NCBI RefSeq assembly: GCF_002264395.1
Contig: NZ_NFVA01000004.1
Location: forward strand, 1 to 64,000
Length of the DNA stretch: 64,000 bases
Direction: 5' to 3'
Source: Paenibacillus sp. VTT E-133291
GTDB taxonomy: Bacteria; Bacillota; Bacilli; Paenibacillales; Paenibacillaceae
A model generated the notes under the pieces. It saw only the letters and a list, made by a program, of their open reading frames with translations, had not been told where the DNA came from and ran no database searches. Made by a program: the position numbers and the translations under genes. Positions 56,844 to 64,000 of the stretch are shown here, one piece after another (positions within the stretch are counted from its first letter, which is position 1; the number at the start of each line of letters is the position of its first letter).

Positions 56844-57607
56844 TGCTAACGTTCATTATTCTAGCTATAGATATAATTGTTCTCTTTATGATCGTTCCTT
56901 TTGTGATTACCCGCATTTGGGGATGGGGAGTTCATACGGAAGGAGGAGCCGCGAAGGAAATTGCTTTTACGTTCGATGATGGCCCAGATCCTTGTTATAC
57001 ACCTGAACTACTGGACTTGTTACATGAGCATGACGTTAAAGCGACCTTCTTCGTATTAGGCAAAAAGGCTGAGCAATACCCGGATATAATCGAGCGAATG
57101 CACCGGGAAGGACATCAGATCGGCATTCATAATTATGCGCATACGCCTAATTGGATCTACTCCCCATGGACGAATAGACGGAAGCAAGTAGATCGAACTG
57201 CTGATATTGTGGAACGAATCACAGGCGAACGTCCTATCTTTTACCGCCCGCCTTGGGGCCTTCTGAATCTAGGGGATCTCTTTTTAATCAGGAAGACTTA
57301 TCGGATCGTGTTGTGGTCTGTCATGGTCGGAGACTGGAAAGCGTCAGTTAGTGCAGAGCAATTAAAGCATGCCTTATTAAAAAAAATTAAACCAGGCTCC
57401 ATCATCGTTCTTCACGACAGTGGAGATACGCCTTGGGCAGATGAAGAAGCGCCATTGAACATGATCACAGGACTGGAAGAGGTCTTAAAGGAGATTCCTA
57501 GAAGGGGGTTAAAGGGCCTGCGGGTGGATGAGCTGCTCAACAAGGAAGCTAGTCGTATTGGAGAAGCTAGATCCAGAGTCAACCATCACGGTCAGATTAA
57601 TCTGTAG
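56843..57607 (+). CDS. Polysaccharide deacetylase (NodB/CE4)
   Basis: 254 residues: N-terminal signal-anchor helix (~2-20), then a NodB domain. Catalytic/metal motif 1 [15 protein letters not shown] (base Asp and metal Asp), motif 2 [14 protein letters not shown] (HxxxH variant: H-N-Y-A-H), motif 3 [11 protein letters not shown], motif 5 [12 protein letters not shown]. Removes N-acetyl groups from peptidoglycan or another wall glycan outside the membrane, often giving lysozyme resistance. Translationally coupled to the YkoP-like gene. Confidence 0.92.
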   Translation: MLTFIILAIDIIVLFMIVPFVITRIWGWGVHTEGGAAKEIAFTFDDGPDPCYTPELLDLLHEHDVKATFFVLGKKAEQYPDIIERMHREGHQIGIHNYAHTPNWIYSPWTNRRKQVDRTADIVERITGERPIFYRPPWGLLNLGDLFLIRKTYRIVLWSVMVGDWKASVSAEQLKHALLKKIKPGSIIVLHDSGDTPWADEEAPLNMITGLEEVLKEIPRRGLKGLRVDELLNKEASRIGEARSRVNHHGQINL

Positions 57608-57651
57608 CTATGGATGACATGATGTCACTAGATTGGAAGGGAAATCCGACA

Positions 57652-59286
57652 TTGAAAAAGAAAACCGTTCGAACTATCGTTATGACCGTTGCTGTAGTAT
57701 ACATGGTGTTGATTTTTGCAGGTCTATGTATGTATACATTTTCTGAGTTTAATGAAATTCTCAGTCATGAAGTTGAACAAAAGCTTAACTATAAGGTGGA
57801 GCTTACTTCTACTAAACTAAATAGTCGATTCTCGAATGATTTCGAGAAGAGCTTGGCTGGAATGAGGGAGGATGCAGGTTATTATTTTGTCATAGATAAA
57901 GCTGGTCGATATGTAGCAAGCCAGAACCCTAAGCACGTTATAGGCAAAGCTATATCTGATGAACCGGACATACAGCTGCAAAAGGTCGGTCAGGTCATAG
58001 CACAATCTACGGGAACTAGTGGTACGGAGAACTCGAAGAATGTCTATGCCTTTACAAGAATCGGCGATACAGATTATAAGTTAGTGCTGGTGATGCCTGT
58101 AAAACAGATTTTGGAGCCTATGATGGATAACCAATATTTAATTATAAGCGGTTTTGTTATCGCTCTGATTATTTTTATTGTCTTACTCTTCATTATCTTA
58201 ACCCGCCTTATTGTAGGACCGCTTCGCAGAATCAATGAGCATGTAATGGAGCTTGTTGAACACGGAGGCGATCTGACTAAGAAGCTGGACATGAAGCGAA
58301 ATGATGAGATTGGGATGTTGGCGTATTCTATGAATCAGTTTCTGGATAACATTCGGGCCATCGTCAGGAATGTCACGTCACAGGCCAATCATCTGAATGA
58401 AAATGCAGGGATACTTCAAGTTTCAGCAGAGCAGACAAATGAGACATCCAAGCAAATCACAACGATTATTACGGATATGGCTGTGAGGTCGACGGAGCAA
58501 GCAGAACATGTGCGGCAAGTACTCACGATGATGGAACGGACAGTTGAAATCTCCGAGGAAATTATGCAGGAGACGGTAAATACAGTTCACGATTCCAATC
58601 ATTTAATAAAAGCCGTGCAAACTGGCCAGCGTGCAAACCAGGCATCTGTAGATCATTTGGAAACTATGGTTAGTTCCATTGAAAACTCAACAGAAACCAT
58701 TGCACAGCTGAACAACCGATCCAGCCAAATCGGTGAGATTATTCTCGTGATTTCCGAATTAGCCAGTCAGACGAATCTACTCGCGCTTAATGCAGCCATT
58801 GAAGCGGCCCGCGCTGGAGAGCAAGGGAAAGGTTTTGCAGTAGTTGCAGGAGAGATCCGTAAGCTTGCTGAAGGTTCCGAAAGAGCAGCCGAGCAGATTG
58901 CCAAGCTTGTTGGCGCGATTCAAGCGGATACGAATGCAGCGGTCAAAACGATGGAATCAAGTCAACAAGTGGTCAATCAACAGAATGACTTAGTATTACA
59001 AGGGCAACAATCCCTAGAGGAGATCGTACAGAAGGTTGATCTAACGACCCAAAGCACGCTGCGCATTCAAGGCATATTTGGTGAGTTATCTACCATGTCA
59101 CATCAATCATTGAAGGCGCTAGTGCAATCTTCGCAGCTCATTGATCAGTCGGCATCTTCCTCACAGGAAGTAGCGGCTTCCACGGAGGAGCAACTTGCGA
59201 CTATCGATGAGATGACGACCAGACTTAGAGAACTCAGCGAGTTATCTGTATTTTTAAAGTTAGAAGTTGGGATATTTACGATATAG
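57652..59286 (+). CDS. Methyl-accepting chemotaxis protein
   Basis: About 544 residues from TTG 57652 (GGAAGGG ten bases upstream, giving the start [13 protein letters not shown] read as Met); an in-frame ATG at 57610 is possible but has no RBS. Transmembrane helix ~10-32, a single Cache-like extracellular domain (~35-170, with [15 protein letters not shown]), second helix ~178-200, HAMP, and a methyl-accepting signalling domain whose hairpin tip is [20 protein letters not shown] then [20 protein letters not shown]. Senses a small ligand outside and controls CheA. Follows the deacetylase by 44 bases. Confidence 0.94.
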   Translation: MKKKTVRTIVMTVAVVYMVLIFAGLCMYTFSEFNEILSHEVEQKLNYKVELTSTKLNSRFSNDFEKSLAGMREDAGYYFVIDKAGRYVASQNPKHVIGKAISDEPDIQLQKVGQVIAQSTGTSGTENSKNVYAFTRIGDTDYKLVLVMPVKQILEPMMDNQYLIISGFVIALIIFIVLLFIILTRLIVGPLRRINEHVMELVEHGGDLTKKLDMKRNDEIGMLAYSMNQFLDNIRAIVRNVTSQANHLNENAGILQVSAEQTNETSKQITTIITDMAVRSTEQAEHVRQVLTMMERTVEISEEIMQETVNTVHDSNHLIKAVQTGQRANQASVDHLETMVSSIENSTETIAQLNNRSSQIGEIILVISELASQTNLLALNAAIEAARAGEQGKGFAVVAGEIRKLAEGSERAAEQIAKLVGAIQADTNAAVKTMESSQQVVNQQNDLVLQGQQSLEEIVQKVDLTTQSTLRIQGIFGELSTMSHQSLKALVQSSQLIDQSASSSQEVAASTEEQLATIDEMTTRLRELSELSVFLKLEVGIFTI

Positions 59287-59395
59287 TCTTATGCTAAAAA
59301 CCTTTCAAACATTTTTATATAGGAAGGGCTATGGTACCATTTAGGATAAAGTGGTTCGCACCTATATTAAATCGTTGAGAAAAGGATGGGGTAGC

Positions 59396-60619
59396 ATGTT
59401 GAATGCTTCTTACTGGTTAACCAATATAAGATTAGAGCAGGGTTATGTTATTGAGGATGGACAAGTGGTTGGTACGGATACGGAGGTTTGTCATATCCGA
59501 ATTGACGGAGATAAGATTTCAGAAGTGGTTGGAGCGGACGTAGAGCTTCAGAGTCATCTACCTAAATATGACTGCAAAGGGTTATTGATGCTTCCTTCTT
59601 TTGAGGAGGCGCATATCCATTTAGATAAAACATATTTCGCTGGACCCTGGAAAGCGGCAAAGCCTGCGGCCGGTGTCTTCGAACGCATTGAGGAAGAGAA
59701 GGTATTATTGCCTAAGCTGCTGCCTATGGCGAGACAACAAGCGGAGAGCATCTTGACGCTTATACAGCGTTTCGGTGCGACACATGTGCGTAGTCATTGT
59801 AATATTGAGCCTGTCAGCGGTCTGAAGCGTTTAGAAGCAACCCTGCAAGCTTTGGATACCTTCTCCGGAAAAATTTCATCTGAAATTGTAGCTTTTCCGC
59901 AGCATGGTCTGCTTCGCTCTAATTCTGTTGAATTAGTAAAGCAATCTCTGGCAGAGGGGGCAACCTATGTAGGTGGTGTCGATCCATACTCCGTGGATGG
60001 AGATATCGAGAAGTCACTCCGGACCATGGTCGAGCTAGCGGTAATGAATAATGCTGGCATTGATCTTCACTTACATGATGGAAAAGAAGCAGGAAAACAG
60101 ACATTGTCGCGTTTGGCTGATCTCACAGAAGAAGCTGGCTTACAGGGCAAGGTGACCGTTAGTCACGCATTCTGGTTCGCAGGTGCTCCGCAGCAGGAAA
60201 CAGAAGAAATGGCTACACGGATGGCATCACTTGGTATGGGTATTGCATCCACAGTTCCTATTGGAAGAATGATGATGCCATTACCGATGCTGCACAGCCA
60301 AGGTGTACAAGTGAAACTGGCAACAGACAGCCTTACGGATCACTGGTCTCCTTTTGGAAATGGAGATCCATTGGAGAAGGCGGGACGGTACGCAGAGTTA
60401 TATGGGTGTAGTGATGAACGGTCACTATCGCAATCCCTTAGATTCATAACAGGAGGGATAACGCCTCTTAATCTTAAGGGTGAACAGGTATGGCCAAAAG
60501 TAGGAAACACTGCAAGCTTTGTGTTACTGCATGCCAGCTGCTCGGCCGAAGCAGTAGCAAGAAGAGCGGACCGTCAAGCGGTATGGTTCGAAGGGCGTCT
60601 CGTGAGTGGATCATTATAG
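59396..60619 (+). CDS. Cytosine-deaminase-like amidohydrolase
   Basis: 407 residues from ATG 59396 (AAGGA nine bases upstream; the GTG at 59351 has no RBS). TIM-barrel amidohydrolase of the CodA type: metal motif EEAHIHLDKTYF (HxH) near residue 75, DLHLHDGKEAG (third His) near 225, VSHAFWFAG (fourth His), and the metal/catalytic Asp in ATDSLTDHWSPFGNGDPLEK. Would deaminate cytosine or a related ring, giving uracil-type products. Likely co-transcribed with the glycosylase-like gene 20 bases downstream. Confidence 0.85.
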   Translation: MLNASYWLTNIRLEQGYVIEDGQVVGTDTEVCHIRIDGDKISEVVGADVELQSHLPKYDCKGLLMLPSFEEAHIHLDKTYFAGPWKAAKPAAGVFERIEEEKVLLPKLLPMARQQAESILTLIQRFGATHVRSHCNIEPVSGLKRLEATLQALDTFSGKISSEIVAFPQHGLLRSNSVELVKQSLAEGATYVGGVDPYSVDGDIEKSLRTMVELAVMNNAGIDLHLHDGKEAGKQTLSRLADLTEEAGLQGKVTVSHAFWFAGAPQQETEEMATRMASLGMGIASTVPIGRMMMPLPMLHSQGVQVKLATDSLTDHWSPFGNGDPLEKAGRYAELYGCSDERSLSQSLRFITGGITPLNLKGEQVWPKVGNTASFVLLHASCSAEAVARRADRQAVWFEGRLVSGSL

Positions 60620-60639
60620 GGATATGAGAGGTGGATGAC

Positions 60640-61386
60640 ATGCTCATCTCTAACCATTTACAACAGTATAAAGCAGCGATGCTCTCTCTTCCGAAGGGAA
60701 CCGCGCTATCGAAAGACGATCTGCAGGTGGATGAGCTTCTAATGAAGCGATGCGGGAAGCTTGAAATGTACTATGCACCCCACAATGAATACATCAATCC
60801 CTCTGCAAAGGTGATTATTATCGGGCTAACACCCGGTTTTACACAAATGAGAATAGCCATACAAGAAGCAGTCATTGGGTTGAAAGCCGGGTTTTCAGAT
60901 GAAGAGGTATGCAGAAAAGCAAAAGAAGCGGCGAGATTCGCAGGCTCCATGAGGAGGACGTTAATTCGCATGCTAGATATACTTGGCCTTCATCAGTATT
61001 TGAACCTTACCTCTTGTGACCAATTGTTTCAGGAGCAGCAAACGAATTTGCATACCACCTCTTTACTGCGTTTTCCTGTATTTGTAGAGAAGAAAAATTA
61101 TAGTGGGGCACATCCTAAGCTGCGATCAGATTCATTCCTTAGAGAATGTGCATTATTGTCGTTAGAGCAGGAGCTGGGCATCCTGAGCCAAGCTTTAATT
61201 ATTCCTTTAGGAAAAACGGTGGAGGAAATGCTTCAGCTGTTGGTATCTGAGGATAAGCTCGATGATCACCGCTGTTTATGGGGATTTCCTCATCCTTCTG
61301 GAGCGAACGGACATAGATTTAAACAGTTTGCCAGCCAGCGAGATAACATGACAAAGACGCTCCAAGATCATTTATGGAACGGCTGA
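60640..61386 (+). CDS. Uracil-DNA-glycosylase-superfamily-like protein
   Basis: 248 residues from ATG 60640 (GAGAGGTGG upstream; GTG 60631 overlaps it). The motif VIIIGLTPGFTQM (~60) resembles the active-site GxxPG of UDG superfamily members, and WGFPHPSGANGHR (~220) resembles the HPS(P/G) leucine-loop motif. It lacks the Cys iron-sulfur ligands of families 4 and 5. No family member of known activity is recognised; base-excision activity is not proven. Located 20 bases after the cytosine-deaminase-like gene. Confidence 0.6.
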   Translation: MLISNHLQQYKAAMLSLPKGTALSKDDLQVDELLMKRCGKLEMYYAPHNEYINPSAKVIIIGLTPGFTQMRIAIQEAVIGLKAGFSDEEVCRKAKEAARFAGSMRRTLIRMLDILGLHQYLNLTSCDQLFQEQQTNLHTTSLLRFPVFVEKKNYSGAHPKLRSDSFLRECALLSLEQELGILSQALIIPLGKTVEEMLQLLVSEDKLDDHRCLWGFPHPSGANGHRFKQFASQRDNMTKTLQDHLWNG

Positions 61387-61478
61387 GTGATCAATCTTAT
61401 CGCAACATTTGTTCTGGACCTTCCGTCAAGAATGATAGAGTAACACAATTTCATTCATCTCAGGAGGTATAATTCACT

Positions 61479-62537
61479 ATGAAAACATTCAAAGTAATCG
61501 GAGCGGTTCTGGCTGGCACGCTCATAGCATCGAACGTCATCTCTGCTGCCCCAATCCAGCCAGCTCCAGTCACACCAGCGGCTAATTCCTCAGCGCCGCA
61601 GGATTCTTATGGTGGTCTGAAATATGTGCTAGTCATTGATGGTAACGGCTTCTCCCCAGTCGATGTTCCGCTATACGTAGGTTCAAGTAAGGAAGTTATG
61701 ATCCCTATCCGTACAGCAACGGAAGCGCTTGGATATAAGTTAACATGGACTCAAAGCCTTCAATCGCTAGGCCTTGAGAAAGAAAGCCAGTCGATATCCT
61801 TTCAAATTGCAAAAGATGCTTACCGTAATGGCACATCAATTCATTCGCTAGGTGCTGTACCAGAGCTAAAGAACGGTAAAACCTATGTTCCATTATCTTT
61901 CTTCGAAAAAGTATTGGAGCTTGAAGTAGTCGCAGGACCAACTGGAACCATATCGATTAATTCCAAGGAACAAGGAAATGGAGAGACTGCCTCAGACACG
62001 ATCAAGCAAGGATCAATCACTAGTATCTATAAGGGCGAGAAAAATGCTGAAATCGGCCTCAACGGCTATGGTCATGGCGTTCGCTTAGGCATTTCTGATG
62101 AAACGGAAATCGTATCTGCTGATAATAAGAAGCTAACCTTTGCTGATCTGCAGCTAGGCATGTCCATCGAGGTTGAGCACAGTATGGTCATGGCTATGAG
62201 CATGCCGCCATTGGCGGGCGCGATCAAGATTGTTGTGAAAGACCAAGCTCCGGATCAGCAGACCCTGGGAACGGTTGGCGTGATCGAAGAGGTTACTTCT
62301 TCAGATAATGGCATGACCCGCGTTGTAATTAAAGGCGATAAGCTCAGTGATTCTTCCTTCGAGACGATTGTTCTAAATACTACAGACACTACGACTATTC
62401 TCGGCACGAAAGATAATCAGAAGATTGCCACAAGTGAGCTGAAAAAAGGTGACAAAGTGTATGCGTTCTACGGTCCGATGTTAACCAAGAGCTTGCCACC
62501 TATCGGCCAAGCGACCAAAATCGTTGTAGAAAACTAA
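61479..62537 (+). CDS. Secreted protein with copper-amine-oxidase-N-like domain
   Basis: 352 residues, GGAGG upstream of the ATG. Signal peptide ~1-24 (VIGAVLAGTLIASNVISAAP), a Pro/Ala-rich tether, then a copper-amine-oxidase N-terminal-like domain (~50-165) with PLYVGSSKEVMIPIRTATEA and KNGKTYVPLSFFEKVLEL, then two related beta domains (~170-255 and ~260-350) with repeated SITSIYKGEKN/GVIEEVTSSDN starts and Ser/Met/Pro-rich MSMPPLAGAIKIVV and TKSLPPIGQATKIVV. No enzyme active site. A cell-wall-associated structural or ligand-binding protein; role unknown. Confidence 0.82.
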   Translation: MKTFKVIGAVLAGTLIASNVISAAPIQPAPVTPAANSSAPQDSYGGLKYVLVIDGNGFSPVDVPLYVGSSKEVMIPIRTATEALGYKLTWTQSLQSLGLEKESQSISFQIAKDAYRNGTSIHSLGAVPELKNGKTYVPLSFFEKVLELEVVAGPTGTISINSKEQGNGETASDTIKQGSITSIYKGEKNAEIGLNGYGHGVRLGISDETEIVSADNKKLTFADLQLGMSIEVEHSMVMAMSMPPLAGAIKIVVKDQAPDQQTLGTVGVIEEVTSSDNGMTRVVIKGDKLSDSSFETIVLNTTDTTTILGTKDNQKIATSELKKGDKVYAFYGPMLTKSLPPIGQATKIVVEN

Positions 62538-62538
62538 T

Positions 62539-63396
62539 TTACATGAAATCGAAGAAATAACGGATGACATGGAAAAAGACCGGCGAGGTGTAGGTCAAGC
62601 TGTCTACACGGCTTAAATAGCTTTCTTTTAAAGCTACGAATTTATCACCATCACCGATGAGCAAATCTCGCTTCAGCACGGAAACCGTTAAGCTACCCAA
62701 GAAGCCGCTCAAACTGATTAACATGCCTGACAGGAAACCGAAAATTGGGTTGAGCGGCGTCAGGTAGGGATAGATCAAATAGGAGACCCCGGTTGTTACG
62801 ACAAATGCACAGGCAAAACCTTCCCAGGTCAAATACGGGTTGGCAGTTGGGACCACTTTGCGCTTTCCCATATAGAGGGATGCGAGATAGTGGACCACAT
62901 CATTCAGCTGTGTCAGCACTACTAGGAATAATACAAGCCCCGCCCCATACTCCGGTGTAGCAAATTGAAAATAGGCTAAGTGACTAAGTCCGAAAACCAT
63001 CAGCATTAATCCCCACTGGGTTGAACTAACACTACGCAGGAAGCCAACGGTCCCTTTATTAATAAGCCTAGGTAGCGGTAGGAGTAAGAAAACATAGACT
63101 GGAATAAACACAATAAACATCCCGTACCACTCGATATAAATCCAGTAGAACTGTAGAGGAATGGATAAGTACGCCCACAGAAATAATCTGCGGTCGGATT
63201 TTCGTGACTTTATCATGGAGAAATATTCTTTGAGTGCGAAGAAGGTCAGCACCATTAGTGCCAACAGTGAGACGACTGGATTAAAGAGAGTAGCTAAACA
63301 AAAGATAAAAAGCATGCCCCACCAGGTTTTGATGCGGAAGCCGATACCCGTATAGTCTTTACTGGGCTGTAATTTGCCTATAACTACATACATCAA
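62539..63396 (-). CDS. CdsA-like phosphatidate cytidylyltransferase, 5' end disrupted or unusual
   Basis: 285 residues as bounded by the first conventional start (TTG 63396). Seven or eight membrane helices; conserved LTQLNDVVHYLASLYMGKRK with VVPTANPYLTWEGF, and the CTP-transferase signature SGFLGSLTVSVLKRD ... ESYLSRVDSLTYTSPVFF. Would make CDP-diacylglycerol, as in the YnbB-like branch. The same frame stays open to 63459 and encodes another hydrophobic helix (AIDRSLLTVILIFAALSAIH) found in full-length relatives, but has no start codon there and no RBS precedes 63396. The real start is therefore probably upstream, by frameshift or a non-standard codon. Confidence 0.8.
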   Translation of the reverse strand: MMYVVIGKLQPSKDYTGIGFRIKTWWGMLFIFCLATLFNPVVSLLALMVLTFFALKEYFSMIKSRKSDRRLFLWAYLSIPLQFYWIYIEWYGMFIVFIPVYVFLLLPLPRLINKGTVGFLRSVSSTQWGLMLMVFGLSHLAYFQFATPEYGAGLVLFLVVLTQLNDVVHYLASLYMGKRKVVPTANPYLTWEGFACAFVVTTGVSYLIYPYLTPLNPIFGFLSGMLISLSGFLGSLTVSVLKRDLLIGDGDKFVALKESYLSRVDSLTYTSPVFFHVIRYFFDFM

Positions 63397-63548
63397 GTGA
63401 ATGGCCGATAAGGCCGCAAAAATCAGGATTACCGTTAATAGAGAGCGGTCGATAGCTAATCACCAACTTGTCGTAGAGTAGATTCCATTAATGGGTTCAT
63501 ATGTTATTATGAAGGAAACGTTCAATCTTGATAAGGGGAAAATTGTAA

Positions 63549-64000
63549 ATGGCAGATGATCCATCGGTCTTTATCTTGCTTACGAACACCGGAACGCTCT
63601 TTACGAAGCTTATCCAAGGCTACACGAGAGCTCCTTATAATCATGCCTCGATCTCCTTTAATCGGGAGCTTTCCGAGTTATATAGCTTTGGCAGAAAGCA
63701 CCCAAGCAACCCTCTAAACGGAGGGTTCGTGAAGGAGAATATTAAGACAGGCACGTTCAGCAAATATCCAAATACGACGTGTGTTCTATATGAACTTCAA
63801 GTTACAGCCCGTGAAGTGGAGAAAATGGAGCGGGTACTCAAAGTCTTTATCCGAAGCCGGCAAAAGTACCTCTATAATATTCTCGGCGTGATTGGTATCG
63901 CACTGAAAGAACCTGTCGAATTCAGCAACTCCTACTTCTGCTCACAGTTTGTAGCGGAAATTCTGGAGAGGTCTGGCATTAAGCTATGGAACAAGCTGCC
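63549..64000 (+). CDS. Permuted NlpC/P60-like (YiiX-type) cysteine hydrolase, 3' end missing
   Basis: Starts at ATG 63549 (AAGGGGA nine bases upstream) and is open to the right edge, at least 150 residues. SVFILLTNTGTLFTKLIQGY, then YNHASISFNREL (His) and FSNSYFCSQFVAEIL (Cys) have the order and spacing of circularly permuted papain-like NlpC/P60 proteins of the YiiX/YebB group, with His before Cys. Members are thought to act on amide or thioester bonds in wall or lipid substrates; substrate here unknown. No signal peptide. Confidence 0.72.
   Translation, partial: MADDPSVFILLTNTGTLFTKLIQGYTRAPYNHASISFNRELSELYSFGRKHPSNPLNGGFVKENIKTGTFSKYPNTTCVLYELQVTAREVEKMERVLKVFIRSRQKYLYNILGVIGIALKEPVEFSNSYFCSQFVAEILERSGIKLWNKL

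Overview
The window looks like chromosome from a Gram-positive, endospore-forming Bacillota, most like Paenibacillus. The signs are an alpha/beta-type small acid-soluble spore protein (25882..26166), a CotF-type coat protein (29600..30217), strong AGGAGG ribosome binding sites with many TTG/GTG starts, an SLH-anchored exo-enzyme, a YesM/YesN plus LplB/YtcP-type sugar ABC module, and HPr kinase together with a CcpA-type cre site. I see no rRNA, tRNA, CRISPR array, insertion sequence or prophage. The genus is inferred from gene content, not from a marker.

Layout. 1-7.7 kb: a 5'-cut RibD_C-type reductase, MATE exporter, membrane protein, OmpR-type two-component pair, GT1 glycosyltransferase, and a divergent SDR/MerR pair sharing a well-defined operator. 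7.7-15 kb: an ECF sigma / DUF4179 anti-sigma operon that also encodes a free secreted copy of the anti-sigma ectodomain, divergent from a ~1377-residue SLH-anchored GH53 endo-galactanase behind a promoter with a cre-like site. 15-25.7 kb: HelD-like helicase, VOC protein, Lrp/AsnC regulator, then a YesM/YesN-type two-component system followed by a three-gene sugar ABC importer. 25.8-30.3 kb: spore protein genes, YiaA-like and DUF1349 proteins, and a TetR/MFS pair split by a 38-bp perfect inverted repeat.

30.3-38 kb: APC permease, YqcI/YcgG heme-hydroxylase-family protein, LysE exporter and DUF1989 protein, which together suggest guanidino-compound or arginine chemistry; a stand-alone HprK paralog; a TetR/ABC (FtsX-type) operon with twin operators. 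38-44.8 kb: TPR-SUKH fusion, MarR/flavodoxin-fold oxidoreductase pair, DinB protein, a UDP-GlcNAc dehydratase-like/MurG-like operon ending in a tiny membrane peptide, and catalase. 44.9-51.9 kb: alanine/glycine symporter, RidA protein, TetR/DUF2798 pair, Bcr/CflA-type exporter, lipid kinase, and GMP reductase behind a PurR-box candidate.

52-64 kb: a second ECF/DUF4179 module, divergent from a histidine kinase and NarL-type response regulator fused in one polypeptide; a stand-alone putative-sensor membrane protein, YkoP-like protein and polysaccharide deacetylase; a chemotaxis receptor; a cytosine-deaminase-like amidohydrolase beside a uracil-DNA-glycosylase-superfamily-like protein; a secreted copper-amine-oxidase-N-domain protein; a CdsA-like protein with a disrupted 5' end; and a 3'-cut permuted NlpC/P60-like gene.

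Many small regulator/target pairs have visible operators. The most unusual items are the fused kinase-regulator with a relic Shine-Dalgarno at the junction, the free anti-sigma ectodomain paralog, the DUF1989/LysE/YcgG/APC cluster, and the dehydratase/MurG-like/28-residue peptide operon.
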